From Falsiroseomonas tokyonensis (GTDB lineage Bacteria > Pseudomonadota > Alphaproteobacteria > Acetobacterales > Acetobacteraceae), in contig NZ_JAFNJS010000002.1 in the NCBI RefSeq assembly GCF_019024325.1, positions 682,118 to 746,117 on the forward strand: a stretch of DNA of 64,000 nucleotides, read 5' to 3'. Each line of letters begins with the position of its first letter. Positions within the stretch are counted from its first letter, which is position 1. The position numbers and the translations under genes were made by a program. Under the pieces are notes generated by a model that saw nothing but the letters and a program-made list of their open reading frames with translations, did not search any database and was not told the DNA's origin. Positions 42,059 through 51,140 of this stretch are shown here, piece after piece.

Positions 42059-42988
42059 CTACCCCGCCTCCACCGGCTCCTCCCCGCTGAAGAAGGGCAG
42101 GAAGGCGCCCAGCACCAGGTCCGGCCGCTGCTCCGCCGGGTAATGCCCGGTCGGGATCGCCCAGCCGCGCAGGTCCGGCGCCCAGGGGCGCCAGGCCTCC
42201 ATCACCGCCAGGTGCCGGCCGACATGGCTGTTGCTGCCCCACAGAACCAGCACCGGGCAGGCGATGGTCCGCTGGCCGAAATCGGCGCGGTCCATCTCGT
42301 AGTCCAGCGTCACCGTGGCGCGGTAATCCTCGCAGACCGCATGCACCTGCTCCGGCGTCGTGCAGCGCTTGTATTCGGCGAAGGCCTCCGGCGCGAAGAT
42401 GGAAAGCCCGACGCCCTTCTTGTTCAGCTTGTAGTCGATGTAGTAGCCGAGGTCGGCGCAGAGCAGCTTCTCGGGGAAGGGCGCCTTCTGCGCCATGAAG
42501 AACCAGTGGTAGCTCTCCAGCCCCCAGCCCAGGGTGATGTTGGACAGCAGGTGCCAGGTCGGCACGATGTCGAGCGAAGCCAGGGCGGAGACCGCCGCGG
42601 GATGATCCAGCGCCATGCGGAAGGCGACGCGCGCGCCGCGGTCGTGACCGGCGACGCCGAAGCGGGCGAAGCCCAGCGCCTGCATCACCTCCACCCCGTC
42701 CTGCGCCATGGCGCGGAAGGAATAGGCGGCGTGGTCGGCCCCGCCCTCGGGCTTGCTGCTGTCGCCATAGCCGCGCAGGTCCATCGCCACCACGGTGAAG
42801 CGCCGCGTCAGCTCGCCGGCCACGCGGTGCCAGCTGACATGGGTCAAGGGGTTGCCGTGGATCAGCAGCAGGGGCGGGCCGGCGCCGCCGATCGCGGCCA
42901 GGATTTCGGCGCCGGAGGTGCGGATGCGCCGGTAGCGGAAGCCAGGCATCAGCGCGGCGGCATGGCGGCTCGGCGGATCCTGGTCCAT
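42059..42988 (-). CDS. Haloacetate dehalogenase-like alpha/beta hydrolase
   Basis: A 309-residue alpha/beta hydrolase. The nucleophile is aspartate, D116 in AGHDRGAR, with R117 and R120 in the positions that bind the substrate carboxylate in fluoroacetate dehalogenase. D140 in LDIVPT matches the triad acid and the histidine lies in TGHYPAEQRPD. The halide-site residues H161-W162 are in ESYHWFF. The oxyanion region is HGNP. All key residues of that family can be placed, so C-F or C-Cl cleavage of small haloacids is plausible; epoxide hydrolase relatives share the fold. It sits oddly among glycan genes and appears monocistronic. Confidence 0.8.
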   Translation of the reverse strand: MDQDPPSRHAAALMPGFRYRRIRTSGAEILAAIGGAGPPLLLIHGNPLTHVSWHRVAGELTRRFTVVAMDLRGYGDSSKPEGGADHAAYSFRAMAQDGVEVMQALGFARFGVAGHDRGARVAFRMALDHPAAVSALASLDIVPTWHLLSNITLGWGLESYHWFFMAQKAPFPEKLLCADLGYYIDYKLNKKGVGLSIFAPEAFAEYKRCTTPEQVHAVCEDYRATVTLDYEMDRADFGQRTIACPVLVLWGSNSHVGRHLAVMEAWRPWAPDLRGWAIPTGHYPAEQRPDLVLGAFLPFFSGEEPVEAG

Positions 42989-43040
42989 GGCTTTTCCTCC
43001 ATGGCCAGGGTTCGCCCGGCGCAGGGGCGGGTCAAGCCCC

Positions 43041-43146
43041 CCCCCGGCGGATGCCGGTCAGCCCCCGGCGGATGCCGGTCAGCCCCCGGCGGATGCCGGT
43101 CAGCCCCCGGCGGATGCCGGTCAGGCCCCCGGCGAATGCCGGTCAG
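43041..43146. repeat. 21-bp tandem repeat, five copies
   Basis: Units of CCCCCGGCGGATGCCGGTCAG begin at 43041, 43062, 43083, 43104 and, with one extra G and a G-to-A change, 43125. Each unit contains the hairpin CCGGC-GGAT-GCCGG. The last unit overlaps the stop codon of the minus-strand glycosyltransferase, so its mRNA would end in a string of hairpins. Confidence 0.95.
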
Positions 43147-44225
43147 GCGTCCGACAGCAGCCGGATCACTTCCCCCGCGCAGGCCTCGATCGCCGCCTTG
43201 CCGTGGTTGCGCTCCACATAGCGGCGCGCGGCGCGGCCCATGCGCATGCGCATGCCGTCATCGGCCAGCAGCAGTTCCACCGCATGGGGCAGCCCGGCCT
43301 CGGAGACGAGCAGGCCGGCCGCGGGCGGGATGCCGCCGCTGATCGTCTTCTGGAAGGCGATCACCGGCAGGCCGCAGGCCATGCCCTCCACCGTCGCGCG
43401 CGGCAGGCCATCCATGGTCGAGGTATGCACCATGATGCGCGACTTGCGCAGGACCTCGAAGACTTTGGGCTGCGGCAGGTGGCCGGCCAGGGTCAGGTTG
43501 GGATTGTCGCCATGCGCCTTCTGCAGCGGCGCCAGCAGCGGGCCGGCGCCGATCAGCACCACGCGATGCCGGTCGGCAAAGGGCAGCAGCACGCCCTGGT
43601 TCTTCCGCGTCTCGCCGAAATTGCCGACATTGGCGATGTCGTGCAGCGCCTCCCGCCGCGGCACCGGGCGGCCGTCGCCGACGGCGGTCAGGTCGATATA
43701 CTTCGGCAGCACCAACGCGCGCTTCGCCTTGAACAGATCGGGGAAGTGCTGCTGCATCTGCTCCGGATACTCGCCGAGCACCAGGCTGGCCTGCGGCACC
43801 AGCGGGTCCTTCACGCCGCCGCCGATCACCAGGCCGATCTTTGTGCCCGAGGGCAGCGCCGCCTGGACATCCGCGTTCACGTCGTAGCCGAGGCCCTTGT
43901 AGAGGATCGCATCCGGCGCGAAGGCTGCGATCTCCGCGCGCAGCGCCGCGCTGGTCTGGCGATGCACGGCAAGCTTTGGATCGTCCGAGGGGCAGAAGGT
44001 GCCGGGCACGCTGTCCATCAGCAGCTCCCGCTCCGTCTCAGGGCCGGGATGCATGCGGAACATCCGCGCATCGATGCCCCGCGCGCGCAGCGCGCGCGCC
44101 AGGATGATGTCCCGCCGCGCGCCACCCATGGCGCGGCTGGAATGGGACATCAGGATCGCGACGCGCTGTACGCCCTTCGCCTCCACTGTGCTGCTGGTCA
44201 CGCCGCTGGTCACTCCGCCTGTCAC
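43143..44225 (-). CDS. GT4-family glycosyltransferase
   Basis: A 360-residue GT-B glycosyltransferase. The C-terminal donor domain has ANVGNFGETRKNQGVLLPF, a LIGAGPLLAPLQ strand-loop, and the retaining E-x7-E-type segment HTSTMDGLPRATVEGMACG. The N-terminal acceptor domain begins VAILMSHSSRAMGGARRDI. The start is taken as GTG 44225, which overlaps the stop of the upstream glycosyltransferase. The first residues are a GVTGGVTSGVT run caused by a short DNA repeat, and three further in-frame GTG codons follow, so the true start may be slightly later. It transfers an unknown sugar in the surface-glycan pathway. Confidence 0.85.
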   Translation of the reverse strand: MTGGVTSGVTSSTVEAKGVQRVAILMSHSSRAMGGARRDIILARALRARGIDARMFRMHPGPETERELLMDSVPGTFCPSDDPKLAVHRQTSAALRAEIAAFAPDAILYKGLGYDVNADVQAALPSGTKIGLVIGGGVKDPLVPQASLVLGEYPEQMQQHFPDLFKAKRALVLPKYIDLTAVGDGRPVPRREALHDIANVGNFGETRKNQGVLLPFADRHRVVLIGAGPLLAPLQKAHGDNPNLTLAGHLPQPKVFEVLRKSRIMVHTSTMDGLPRATVEGMACGLPVIAFQKTISGGIPPAAGLLVSEAGLPHAVELLLADDGMRMRMGRAARRYVERNHGKAAIEACAGEVIRLLSDA

Positions 44226-45502
44226 TCCGCCGCCCGCCTCATCTCCGGCGAGTAACCCTGGCGCGGCGCATAGGCCGCATCCAGCGCCGCCAGGAATTCC
44301 GCGCGCCCCATCACATCCCGCAGGCTGGCGCCGCAGGCCGCACGCAAAGCGGGGTTGGCGGCATCCACCATCACCCGCGCCAGGTCCACCGGCGCCGCGC
44401 GCTTGAAATGCAGGCCATCCAGGCCGGGTCGCACCTTCTCCGCCATGCCGCCGATGTCGGAGACGATCAGCGGCGTGCCGGCGCGGCGCGCCTCCTGGAT
44501 CACCACCGGCGAATTCTCCCACCAGATGCTGGGCACCACCACCCAGCCGACCGAGCCCATCAGCTCCACCGCATCCAGCGGGTCGTAGCGGCCGGCGAAG
44601 GTCAGGCTGGGGCCGGCGGCCTCCACCATCGGCTCCAGCGTCGGGAACAGGCGCAGCACATCCTCGCGCTCCGCGCCGAAGATGGTCAGCACGATGTCCG
44701 GGTTGCCGCGCAGCGCCATGGGCAAGGCGCGCAGCAGCACGTCCAGCCCCTTGAAGGAGGTCGGCTGGCCGAAGAAGCCGAAGCGATGCGCCATTACCTC
44801 CGGGTCCGCGGTCCGGCGCGGCCGCGCCAGCATGGCGTCGCCCAGGTAGTTCTCCACCACCGGGTCGCGCGGCCGCGTCAGGCCCCAGTCGCGGTAGCGG
44901 GCGCGGATGAATTCGCTGGGGTGGATCACGCTGTCGAAGCGCGACAGCACCGAAAGCAGCGTCGCCTTGCGATAGGCGAAGCGCTCCAGCGTCTGGTCCG
45001 GGAAGCAGGCCAGGCAGCGCAGCGGCGATTCGCGCCGGCAGAGCTCCCGCGCCCGGGTCTTCACCATCTGGCCGTGATGCAGGCAGATCGCCAGCATTTC
45101 ATGCAGCGTCATGACGAAGCGCGCATCCGGCCGCGCTTCCATCAGCTCGTCGATCAGATCGGCGCCGAGCCGCCAGTAGTGGTGGAAGTGATAGACATCG
45201 CAATCGAGGCCGGCCAGGAAATCCACCAGCACGCGGCGCTGGAAGGCATCCTCCCAGGCCAGCTTGTCCTCCGCCATCCCGGCGAAGGAGAAGACGTATT
45301 CACGGTCCCCGAAGGGCATCACCGTCTCGATCTGGCGAGTCTCGGCATACTGGGTGCCGACCTCGCAGGCACCGACGAAGATGACGTCGCGGCCGGCATC
45401 GCGCATCGTCTCGAACTGCCGATGGGCCGCCAGCTCGCCGCCGCCCTTGGAGAATTCGGGGTGCGAATGGGCGATGATGCAGACCTTGTCGCGCTCAGCC
45501 AT
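44222..45502 (-). CDS. GT4-family glycosyltransferase
   Basis: A 426-residue GT-B glycosyltransferase. The N-terminus shows HSHPEFSKGGGELAAHRQF, the glycine-rich acceptor-side loop. The donor domain has RFGFFGQPTSFKGLDVLLRA and the motif PSIWWENSPVVIQEARRAGT with the conserved glutamates. A CxxC-containing insert (CRRESPLRCLACFPDQ) is unusual and may bind a metal. It overlaps its upstream neighbour by 8 nt and its downstream neighbour by 4 nt, so three genes form one translational unit. Confidence 0.88.
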   Translation of the reverse strand: MAERDKVCIIAHSHPEFSKGGGELAAHRQFETMRDAGRDVIFVGACEVGTQYAETRQIETVMPFGDREYVFSFAGMAEDKLAWEDAFQRRVLVDFLAGLDCDVYHFHHYWRLGADLIDELMEARPDARFVMTLHEMLAICLHHGQMVKTRARELCRRESPLRCLACFPDQTLERFAYRKATLLSVLSRFDSVIHPSEFIRARYRDWGLTRPRDPVVENYLGDAMLARPRRTADPEVMAHRFGFFGQPTSFKGLDVLLRALPMALRGNPDIVLTIFGAEREDVLRLFPTLEPMVEAAGPSLTFAGRYDPLDAVELMGSVGWVVVPSIWWENSPVVIQEARRAGTPLIVSDIGGMAEKVRPGLDGLHFKRAAPVDLARVMVDAANPALRAACGASLRDVMGRAEFLAALDAAYAPRQGYSPEMRRAAE

Positions 45503-47006
45503 GCGCCATCTCCGCCTGGCCAGAGGTCCAGAGCCGCGCCAGATGCGCGTTCACCAGCTCCGCCGCATGCGGGCTGCTCCAGCCACGCTGCACCGGCAGG
45601 AAGGCTGGCTCCCCGGCGCGCAGGCGCTGCAGGCGCAGCAGCCGCGCCAGCGTATCGGACAGCGCGGCCTCGCAGCCGGCCGCGCCGTGCAGCGCCAAAA
45701 GCCGCGCGAGATCGGCCGGGCCGAGGGGCTGGGAGAAGGCCTCGGCCGGGCGGCCGCGCGCCACCGCCTCGGCAAAGCGCGGCGCCTCCACCGCCAGCAC
45801 GCCGGCGCGGCCCGCGGCCTCGCGCAGCGCCTGCACCGCCTCCGCCCCCACCAGGACGGGCAGGCGGCCGCGGCGCGCGAAGGCCTCGGCCACTGCTTCC
45901 GCCGCATCGCCCATCACCAGCAGCCGGTCGCAGCGCCCTTCGAATTCCGTCGCCGTCACCTGGAACAGCCGCGCCGCCACCGGATCGTCCGCCGCCAGGA
46001 TCAGGCCGAGCCGGGGCAGGTGGCCGCCGGCATCGGGTGCGGGGCGCTGCGCGGCCAGCAGGGTCAGCAGCGGCCCGAAGGCGGCCTCTCGCCGCGCCAG
46101 CAGCAGGCGGAGCTGGGCGAGCGCGGCCGCGCCGGCGGCCTCGCTGGGCTCGGCGAAGGGGGTGGTGCGGCAGACCGCGTCCAGCAGGTCCGGCACGGTG
46201 GCGGCGCGCGGTCGGCAGCGCAGCCAATGCGCCTCCTCGCCCCAGGGCTGCACCTGCAGCACCAGGTCGAGCACCGCCAGGCGGTCCAGCCAGGCGGGGT
46301 CGATCCGGCCATAGCCGATCAGCGCCTGCGGCAGCGCCACCGCCTGCCAGTCCAGCAGCGGCAGGGCGACGGCTTCCGTGCGGCCGGTGGTGGCATCGGG
46401 CAGCAGGCCCAGCGGCACCGCCTCCAGCAGCGCCTCCCGCGCGAAGGCGGCGCTGCCGCGCACCACCACCATCACCTCCCCGGCCAGCGAGGTCAGCGTC
46501 TCCGCCTCCTCCAGCCCCGGCGCATCCTCCACCACCTTGCCGCGCGCCGGGATCAGCCGTGCGATCCAGTCCGCCAGCAGGCCGAAGGGGCGCGGGCCCT
46601 GGGCCAGCAGGGGGTGCAGGGTGGGGCTGGCGGCGCAGTCCTGGAGCAGGGCGAAGCCCGCCTGCATCGGCCGGGCGGCCAGCAGCGCGGCCAGGTCGCC
46701 TTCCGCCTGCAGCGGCTGCTCGGCCCGCCGGTCCCCGGCCTGCAGCACCAGCCGCCCCTCCGCCGGCAGGCCGGCCAGCAGCAGGGCGAAGCCATGGGCA
46801 GGCGGGGAGTCCTGGGCGGCCGCCAGGTCCGGCCTCGGGTGGAAGGTGGCGTGTTCGATGGGGCAGGGGCCCGCGGCCTGCACCACCAGGGCCGCGCCCT
46901 GAACCTCCGGCGCGCGCACCCAGCCGAGCGCGAGAGCGCGTCCGCCGGGCATCGGGGCGATGGCATCCAGGCCTAGCTGCACGTCGTCCTCAACCGGGCC
47001 AACCAC
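45495..47006 (-). CDS. Uncharacterised 503-residue protein in the glycan operon
   Basis: No signal peptide, membrane helix or recognised motif. The N-terminal 100 residues look like a beta-sandwich (GGRALALGWVRAPEVQGAAL), followed by an alanine/leucine-rich body with a Rossmann-like segment (LPVLVGAEAVQALREAAG). It may be a degenerate glycosyltransferase or a scaffold, but this is a guess from context. The start is GTG 47006 with AGGAGG 6-7 nt upstream. It is the first gene of a three-gene minus-strand operon. Confidence 0.6.
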   Translation of the reverse strand: MVGPVEDDVQLGLDAIAPMPGGRALALGWVRAPEVQGAALVVQAAGPCPIEHATFHPRPDLAAAQDSPPAHGFALLLAGLPAEGRLVLQAGDRRAEQPLQAEGDLAALLAARPMQAGFALLQDCAASPTLHPLLAQGPRPFGLLADWIARLIPARGKVVEDAPGLEEAETLTSLAGEVMVVVRGSAAFAREALLEAVPLGLLPDATTGRTEAVALPLLDWQAVALPQALIGYGRIDPAWLDRLAVLDLVLQVQPWGEEAHWLRCRPRAATVPDLLDAVCRTTPFAEPSEAAGAAALAQLRLLLARREAAFGPLLTLLAAQRPAPDAGGHLPRLGLILAADDPVAARLFQVTATEFEGRCDRLLVMGDAAEAVAEAFARRGRLPVLVGAEAVQALREAAGRAGVLAVEAPRFAEAVARGRPAEAFSQPLGPADLARLLALHGAAGCEAALSDTLARLLRLQRLRAGEPAFLPVQRGWSSPHAAELVNAHLARLWTSGQAEMAHG

Positions 47007-47140
47007 CCAAACCCTCCTGCCGGGCGCATCCGCCCATCGGTGTTTCGCGAGCCCGGCGCGGTCAAACGGACTCCGGCGGGGCCTGTCAACCGCCGCGGGT
47101 GGAAAAGGCCGGTGCGGGCCACGCCGCTGCCGCCTGGGGA

Positions 47141-48214
47141 CTAGGCCAGCCGGTGTGGCAGGCCCGATTCGTCCAGATAGGCCTTGAACTGCGCGTAGCG
47201 CGCCGGATAGGCGGAGAGGAAGCCCGAATAGTCCGCCGCGGCGCGCAGCGTGGCCAGGTCACGGATCCGAATCGCGTCCTCCAGCGGCATGGAGGGCAGC
47301 TTCAGGAGTTCGCACAATTCCTGCGTCCGCCGGTCGTGGGTCATCCAGAGCGCCGGGACCCCGGCCTGCAGCGCCGCCATATTGCCGTGGAAGCGGCTGC
47401 CGGTGCTGAAGTCGTAGCGGGCCATATGCGCCAGCCAGCTGTCCTGTTCGAAGAACTTGTGGAAATGCGTCCTGCAATAGGCGGCGTATGTCTCGGCCGG
47501 GATGCCCTGGGTCGAGTAAAAACGCTCCATCTTCGCATCGGCCGGCGGCGGCTGGTCCGCCTTCAGTAGTTCCTCGTAGCCTTCCTGCTGGCCGACCATG
47601 TCGAGCTCCTGCTCGACCGCCCATTTCACCAGCGGCGCCTCGCGGCTGATCGAGGTATAGTTGAAGGCGACGCGCGAACCCTGCTTCAGCGGCCGGTTCA
47701 AGGCATGCGGGAATTTCGGCGTCAGGCTGATGAAGCAGGACTGGCAGCCGAGCACGGCGGCCTTCTTGATGCCGAACTTCTCCAGCACCTCCGCCGTGAA
47801 GGCGCCGCGCACCGCGATGCGTTGCGACCGGTCCGCGATGATCCGCAGCAGGCGCAGCGTGGGTTCCGGCATGGTCATGGCGACTTCCCGCCCTGCCGCC
47901 GCCTGGGCGCCGAGGCCGAAGACGACCACCGGCTGGTTCGTCCGGGCCAGGTTCTGCGCCATGATGTCATGATGCGCGGACAGACCGCCCTCCGTCTCGC
48001 CCAGGCGGATGGCATTGGCCATGACAACGACGATATGCGTCATCGACCTTGCCTTCTCGGTCTCCTTCTCGGACCAGAGGCGGGTCGTGGGCAGGTCGGT
48101 ATGGTTTTGAAGCAGCCGGCGGGCCGCCACGGCGTGCAGGATATTGCCCGTATTGTCCGGGCGGAAAGGGCGGTAGATCGTCCCTGTTCCAATGACGCCG
48201 GCGCCTTCAGTCAT
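47141..48214 (-). CDS. Polysaccharide pyruvyltransferase family protein
   Basis: A 357-residue protein with the pyruvyltransferase layout: DNTGNILHAVAARRLL near the N-terminus in place of the usual glycine-rich start, RIAVRGAFTAEVLEKFGI mid-protein, and DFSTGSRFHGNMAALQAGVP near the end, where the R-x-H motif is characteristic. Such enzymes add ketal pyruvate from phosphoenolpyruvate to surface sugars. The specificity is unknown. It is divergent from another member of the same family at 48503. Confidence 0.75.
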   Translation of the reverse strand: MTEGAGVIGTGTIYRPFRPDNTGNILHAVAARRLLQNHTDLPTTRLWSEKETEKARSMTHIVVVMANAIRLGETEGGLSAHHDIMAQNLARTNQPVVVFGLGAQAAAGREVAMTMPEPTLRLLRIIADRSQRIAVRGAFTAEVLEKFGIKKAAVLGCQSCFISLTPKFPHALNRPLKQGSRVAFNYTSISREAPLVKWAVEQELDMVGQQEGYEELLKADQPPPADAKMERFYSTQGIPAETYAAYCRTHFHKFFEQDSWLAHMARYDFSTGSRFHGNMAALQAGVPALWMTHDRRTQELCELLKLPSMPLEDAIRIRDLATLRAAADYSGFLSAYPARYAQFKAYLDESGLPHRLA

Positions 48215-48502
48215 CCATCACCCAGTGGATCGCGGCTGCAGACAGCCTGTTTCGACGAGAACCCGCTGTGTCTTCGGACCGGACACCTCTGCGCAAGCGC
48301 GCGAAGCTTCATCATGGCGAAGCGGGCGATTCCCGTAAAGCTGAGGATGGATGGAGCGTCATGCCCCGGCAACCCGCCTGCTTGGCTGACAGCCGCGGGC
48401 AAGCTAGCCTTCGCCCGCCCACGACCGGGCCCGCAGGCGGCTGCAGGTCGGCCGCAACGCCACCCATGATCCACCCTCGAACCACCCAGGATCAGGAACA
48501 CG
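48215..48502. other. Divergent intergenic region between two pyruvyltransferase-like genes
   Basis: No gene seen. It holds the promoter described at 48382 for the plus strand and presumably one for the minus strand. Confidence 0.4.
48382..48410 (+). promoter_or_regulatory. Candidate promoter for the 48503 operon
   Basis: TTGGCT, 17 nt and TAGCCT, about 90 nt before the start. Spacing is ideal and four of six bases match in each hexamer. Confidence 0.45.
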
Positions 48503-49360
48503 ATGTCCCACGCCTTCCATCGCATGCTTGTGGAGGAGGTCCTGCGGCCGCTGCGCAATCGCTCGGTCCTGTTCATGCCGAACACCGGCAATGCCGGGGA
48601 TTCGCTGATCAACCTGGCGACCATGCACTGCCTGGATCGGATGAGCGTGCGGTACAAGGCGGTGGGCAATGGCGCCAAGGTGGATGGGGAGACGGTGCTG
48701 CTGGGCGGCGGCGGCAACTTCATCCCGGCCTATGGCACCATCCGCAAGGCCTTCGAGACCTTTCTGGACACGGCGCGGGAGATCATCCTGCTGCCGCACA
48801 CCATCCGCGGCAATGAGGACCTGCTGCAGCGGATGGGCAGCAATGTCACGCTGATCGCCCGCGACGTGGAAAGCTATCGCCACGCCTCCGAAACCGCGAC
48901 CAAGGCCCGCGTGCTGCTGGGCCACGACATGGCCTTCCACACGGATGTGGACCGTCTGCTGCACGCGAGCGATGCCGCCCTGCGCTTCCAACCCGCCTTC
49001 GAGGAGGCGCTGGCCGCCCGCAAGGTCGACCTCGCCGCGCTGCAGGCGAAGGAGAAGGTCTTCTTCGCCCGCCGCGACGTGGAGCGCGCGGGATCGATCG
49101 GCGGCGCGGATGCCGATATCTCGGCCATCTTTGCGCTGGGCACCTGGCCGGGCAAGGCGGAGATCTCCGCCTGGTGCTTCCTGGAGATGATCCGCACCGC
49201 CCCGCCCATCGTCTCGGACCGCCTGCATGTCGGCATCGGCGCGGCCCTGCTGGGCAAGGACTGCACGCTGCACGACAACAGCTATGGCAAGAACCTGGGC
49301 GTCTGGCGCCACAGCCTGCGGCACCACTTCCCGACGGTGTCCTTTGCCGCGGCGGGCTGA
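48503..49360 (+). CDS. Polysaccharide pyruvyltransferase family protein (ExoV-like)
   Basis: A 285-residue protein. The N-terminus has the family loop MPNTGNAGDSLINLAT, then LLGGGGNFIPAYG, and near the C-terminus APPIVSDRLHVGIGAALLG with the R-x-H motif. This is a closer match to the classical family than the divergent neighbour. It probably adds pyruvate to a glycan residue. It is followed after 12 nt by a GT14 enzyme. Confidence 0.8.
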   Translation: MSHAFHRMLVEEVLRPLRNRSVLFMPNTGNAGDSLINLATMHCLDRMSVRYKAVGNGAKVDGETVLLGGGGNFIPAYGTIRKAFETFLDTAREIILLPHTIRGNEDLLQRMGSNVTLIARDVESYRHASETATKARVLLGHDMAFHTDVDRLLHASDAALRFQPAFEEALAARKVDLAALQAKEKVFFARRDVERAGSIGGADADISAIFALGTWPGKAEISAWCFLEMIRTAPPIVSDRLHVGIGAALLGKDCTLHDNSYGKNLGVWRHSLRHHFPTVSFAAAG

Positions 49361-49372
49361 AGGGATCCGGTG

Positions 49373-50242
49373 ATGGAGTTCGGTTTCGCCGTCCTGGCGC
49401 ATCGCGCGCCGCAGGTCGGCCAGCGCCTGATCCGCCGTCTGCTGCGCCTCGGCGACGTCTACCTGCATGTCGATGCCAAGGTGGGGCTGGAGGATTTCCT
49501 TCCCCAGGACATCGAGGGCCTGCCCGGCCGGCTGCACCTGGCGCGGCGCCGCTTCGATATCCGCTGGGGCTCCTTCGCCATGGTGGAGGCGACGCTGGCC
49601 CTGCTGGCGGAAATGCGCGCCGCCAAGCCCTATCACCGCATCACCCTGCTGTCCGGCGACAGCTACCCGATCTTCCCCGATGGGCGGATGCGCGAATTCC
49701 TGGCCTCCTCCACCGAGGCGATTTCCGCCCGGCCCGTGACCCGCGATGCAAGGCGCAGCCGGACGGAGCGGATCTATGTGCCGGATACGGTGATCGGCGT
49801 GCTGAAGTCGCATTTCACCGATCGCTACCTGACGCCCGCCGATGTGCCGGACCTGCTGGCGGCGATCGGGCTGCTGCAGACCCGCACGGAATTCCTGCAG
49901 CGCACGCCGGTCCATCTCGGCAGCCAGTGGTGGTCCCTGACCCGCGATGCGCTGGACCAGATCGAGGCCTTCCTGCAGGCCAACCCCGATTTCATCCAGC
50001 ACTTCCGCTATTCAGCGATTCCGGACGAGAGCTTCTTCCAGACCGCCTTCATGAAGGCGGTGGCCGATCCGAAGAAGCGCACCGATGGCCCGCTGCATAT
50101 CCGCTGGGACACCAAGCCGCGCCCCTTCGTCTTCCTGCTGCCGGAGCAGATCGTCGACCTGCGCGCCTCGAACAAACCCTTCGTCCGCAAGGTGGCCGAG
50201 GAATCGGCCGAGCTGCTGGACCTGCTGGACGCCGAGACCTAG
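49373..50242 (+). CDS. GT14-type (core-2/I-branching) glycosyltransferase
   Basis: A 289-residue protein without the membrane anchor of eukaryotic relatives. It begins MEFGFAVLAHRAPQVGQRLI, then VYLHVDAKVG and RFDIRWGSFAMVEATLALL, with YHRITLLSGDSYPIF and HLGSQWWSLTRDALDQI, a sequence of motifs typical of bacterial GT14 proteins. Members transfer N-acetylglucosamine or xylose in branching reactions; the actual donor is unknown. A GTG one codon upstream is an alternative start. Its end overlaps the convergent cysQ by 4 nt. Confidence 0.82.
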   Translation: MEFGFAVLAHRAPQVGQRLIRRLLRLGDVYLHVDAKVGLEDFLPQDIEGLPGRLHLARRRFDIRWGSFAMVEATLALLAEMRAAKPYHRITLLSGDSYPIFPDGRMREFLASSTEAISARPVTRDARRSRTERIYVPDTVIGVLKSHFTDRYLTPADVPDLLAAIGLLQTRTEFLQRTPVHLGSQWWSLTRDALDQIEAFLQANPDFIQHFRYSAIPDESFFQTAFMKAVADPKKRTDGPLHIRWDTKPRPFVFLLPEQIVDLRASNKPFVRKVAEESAELLDLLDAET

Positions 50243-51024
50243 CCCCCCCAGGCGATGAAGGGCCCATTCCGGAAGCCGGCCCCCGCCTTGCCATAGACGA
50301 AGGGCGCCCCCTCCGGCGTCTCCACCCGCCCGCCGGCGGCCTCCAGCACCGCCTGGCCGGCGGCGGTGTCCCATTCCATGGTTGGGCCGAAGCGCGGATA
50401 GACATCCGCCACCCCCTCCGCCAGCAGGCAGAATTTCAGGGAAGACCCGATGGCGCGATGCTCGCCGATCGGCAGCCGCGCCAAATAGGCCTCGGTCTCC
50501 GGGTCCATATGCGACCGGCTGGCCACCGCGGTCCAATCCGCCGCCGGGCGCGGCCGGGCGCGGATCGGCCGCCAGGCGACGCGCTTCGGATCGGCGCCCG
50601 GCGGCAGCGCCGCCATCTCCGCCCCCAGGCCCACGGCGCCGCGCCAGATCCGGCCAAGTGCCGGCGCATAGACTACGCCGCCGCTCGGCCGCCCGGCCTC
50701 GATCAGCGCGATGTTCACCGTGAATTCGCCGGAAGGCCCCAGGAATTCCCGCGTGCCGTCCAGCGGGTCCACCAGAAGGAAGGTCGCCCCCGGGGGCGGG
50801 GCGACGCGCGCCGCATCCTCCTCGGACACCACGGCGATGCCGGGCGCCGCGGCGGGCAGGGCGGCCGCGATCACCGCCTCCGCCGCCAGATCCGCCTCGG
50901 TCAGCGGCGAGCCATCCGCCTTGGCCACCACGTCATGCGGCCGGGCGCGGATCTCCACGATGCGCTGCCCGGCCTCGGCGGCAATGGCGGAGAGGCGCGC
51001 CAGGAGGGGGCCGTAGTCGATCAT
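50239..51024 (-). CDS. cysQ: 3'(2'),5'-bisphosphate nucleotidase CysQ
   Basis: A 261-residue inositol-monophosphatase-fold enzyme that hydrolyses PAP to AMP, removing the by-product of PAPS-dependent sulfation or reduction. The metal ligands are in VVSEEDAA and VDPLDGTREFL, with the distal aspartate in MEWDTAAGQAVLEAAGG. All are present. It is transcribed divergently from cysNC, 116 nt away, which fits a sulfation role here. Confidence 0.92.
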   Translation of the reverse strand: MIDYGPLLARLSAIAAEAGQRIVEIRARPHDVVAKADGSPLTEADLAAEAVIAAALPAAAPGIAVVSEEDAARVAPPPGATFLLVDPLDGTREFLGPSGEFTVNIALIEAGRPSGGVVYAPALGRIWRGAVGLGAEMAALPPGADPKRVAWRPIRARPRPAADWTAVASRSHMDPETEAYLARLPIGEHRAIGSSLKFCLLAEGVADVYPRFGPTMEWDTAAGQAVLEAAGGRVETPEGAPFVYGKAGAGFRNGPFIAWGG

Positions 51025-51140
51025 TCCAGCGGGGTCCCTGAAGGAGTTCGGCGCATCTTGCCCGGCCGAGGGTGGTCATGGGATAGCCGAAAGGCAAGCA
51101 GGGCCAACCGCCACGCGCGCCAGGAGCCGGACGGACCGCC

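Noticed and set aside
43041-43146. CRISPR array
   Set aside because: Units are contiguous with no unique spacers, and there are no cas genes.
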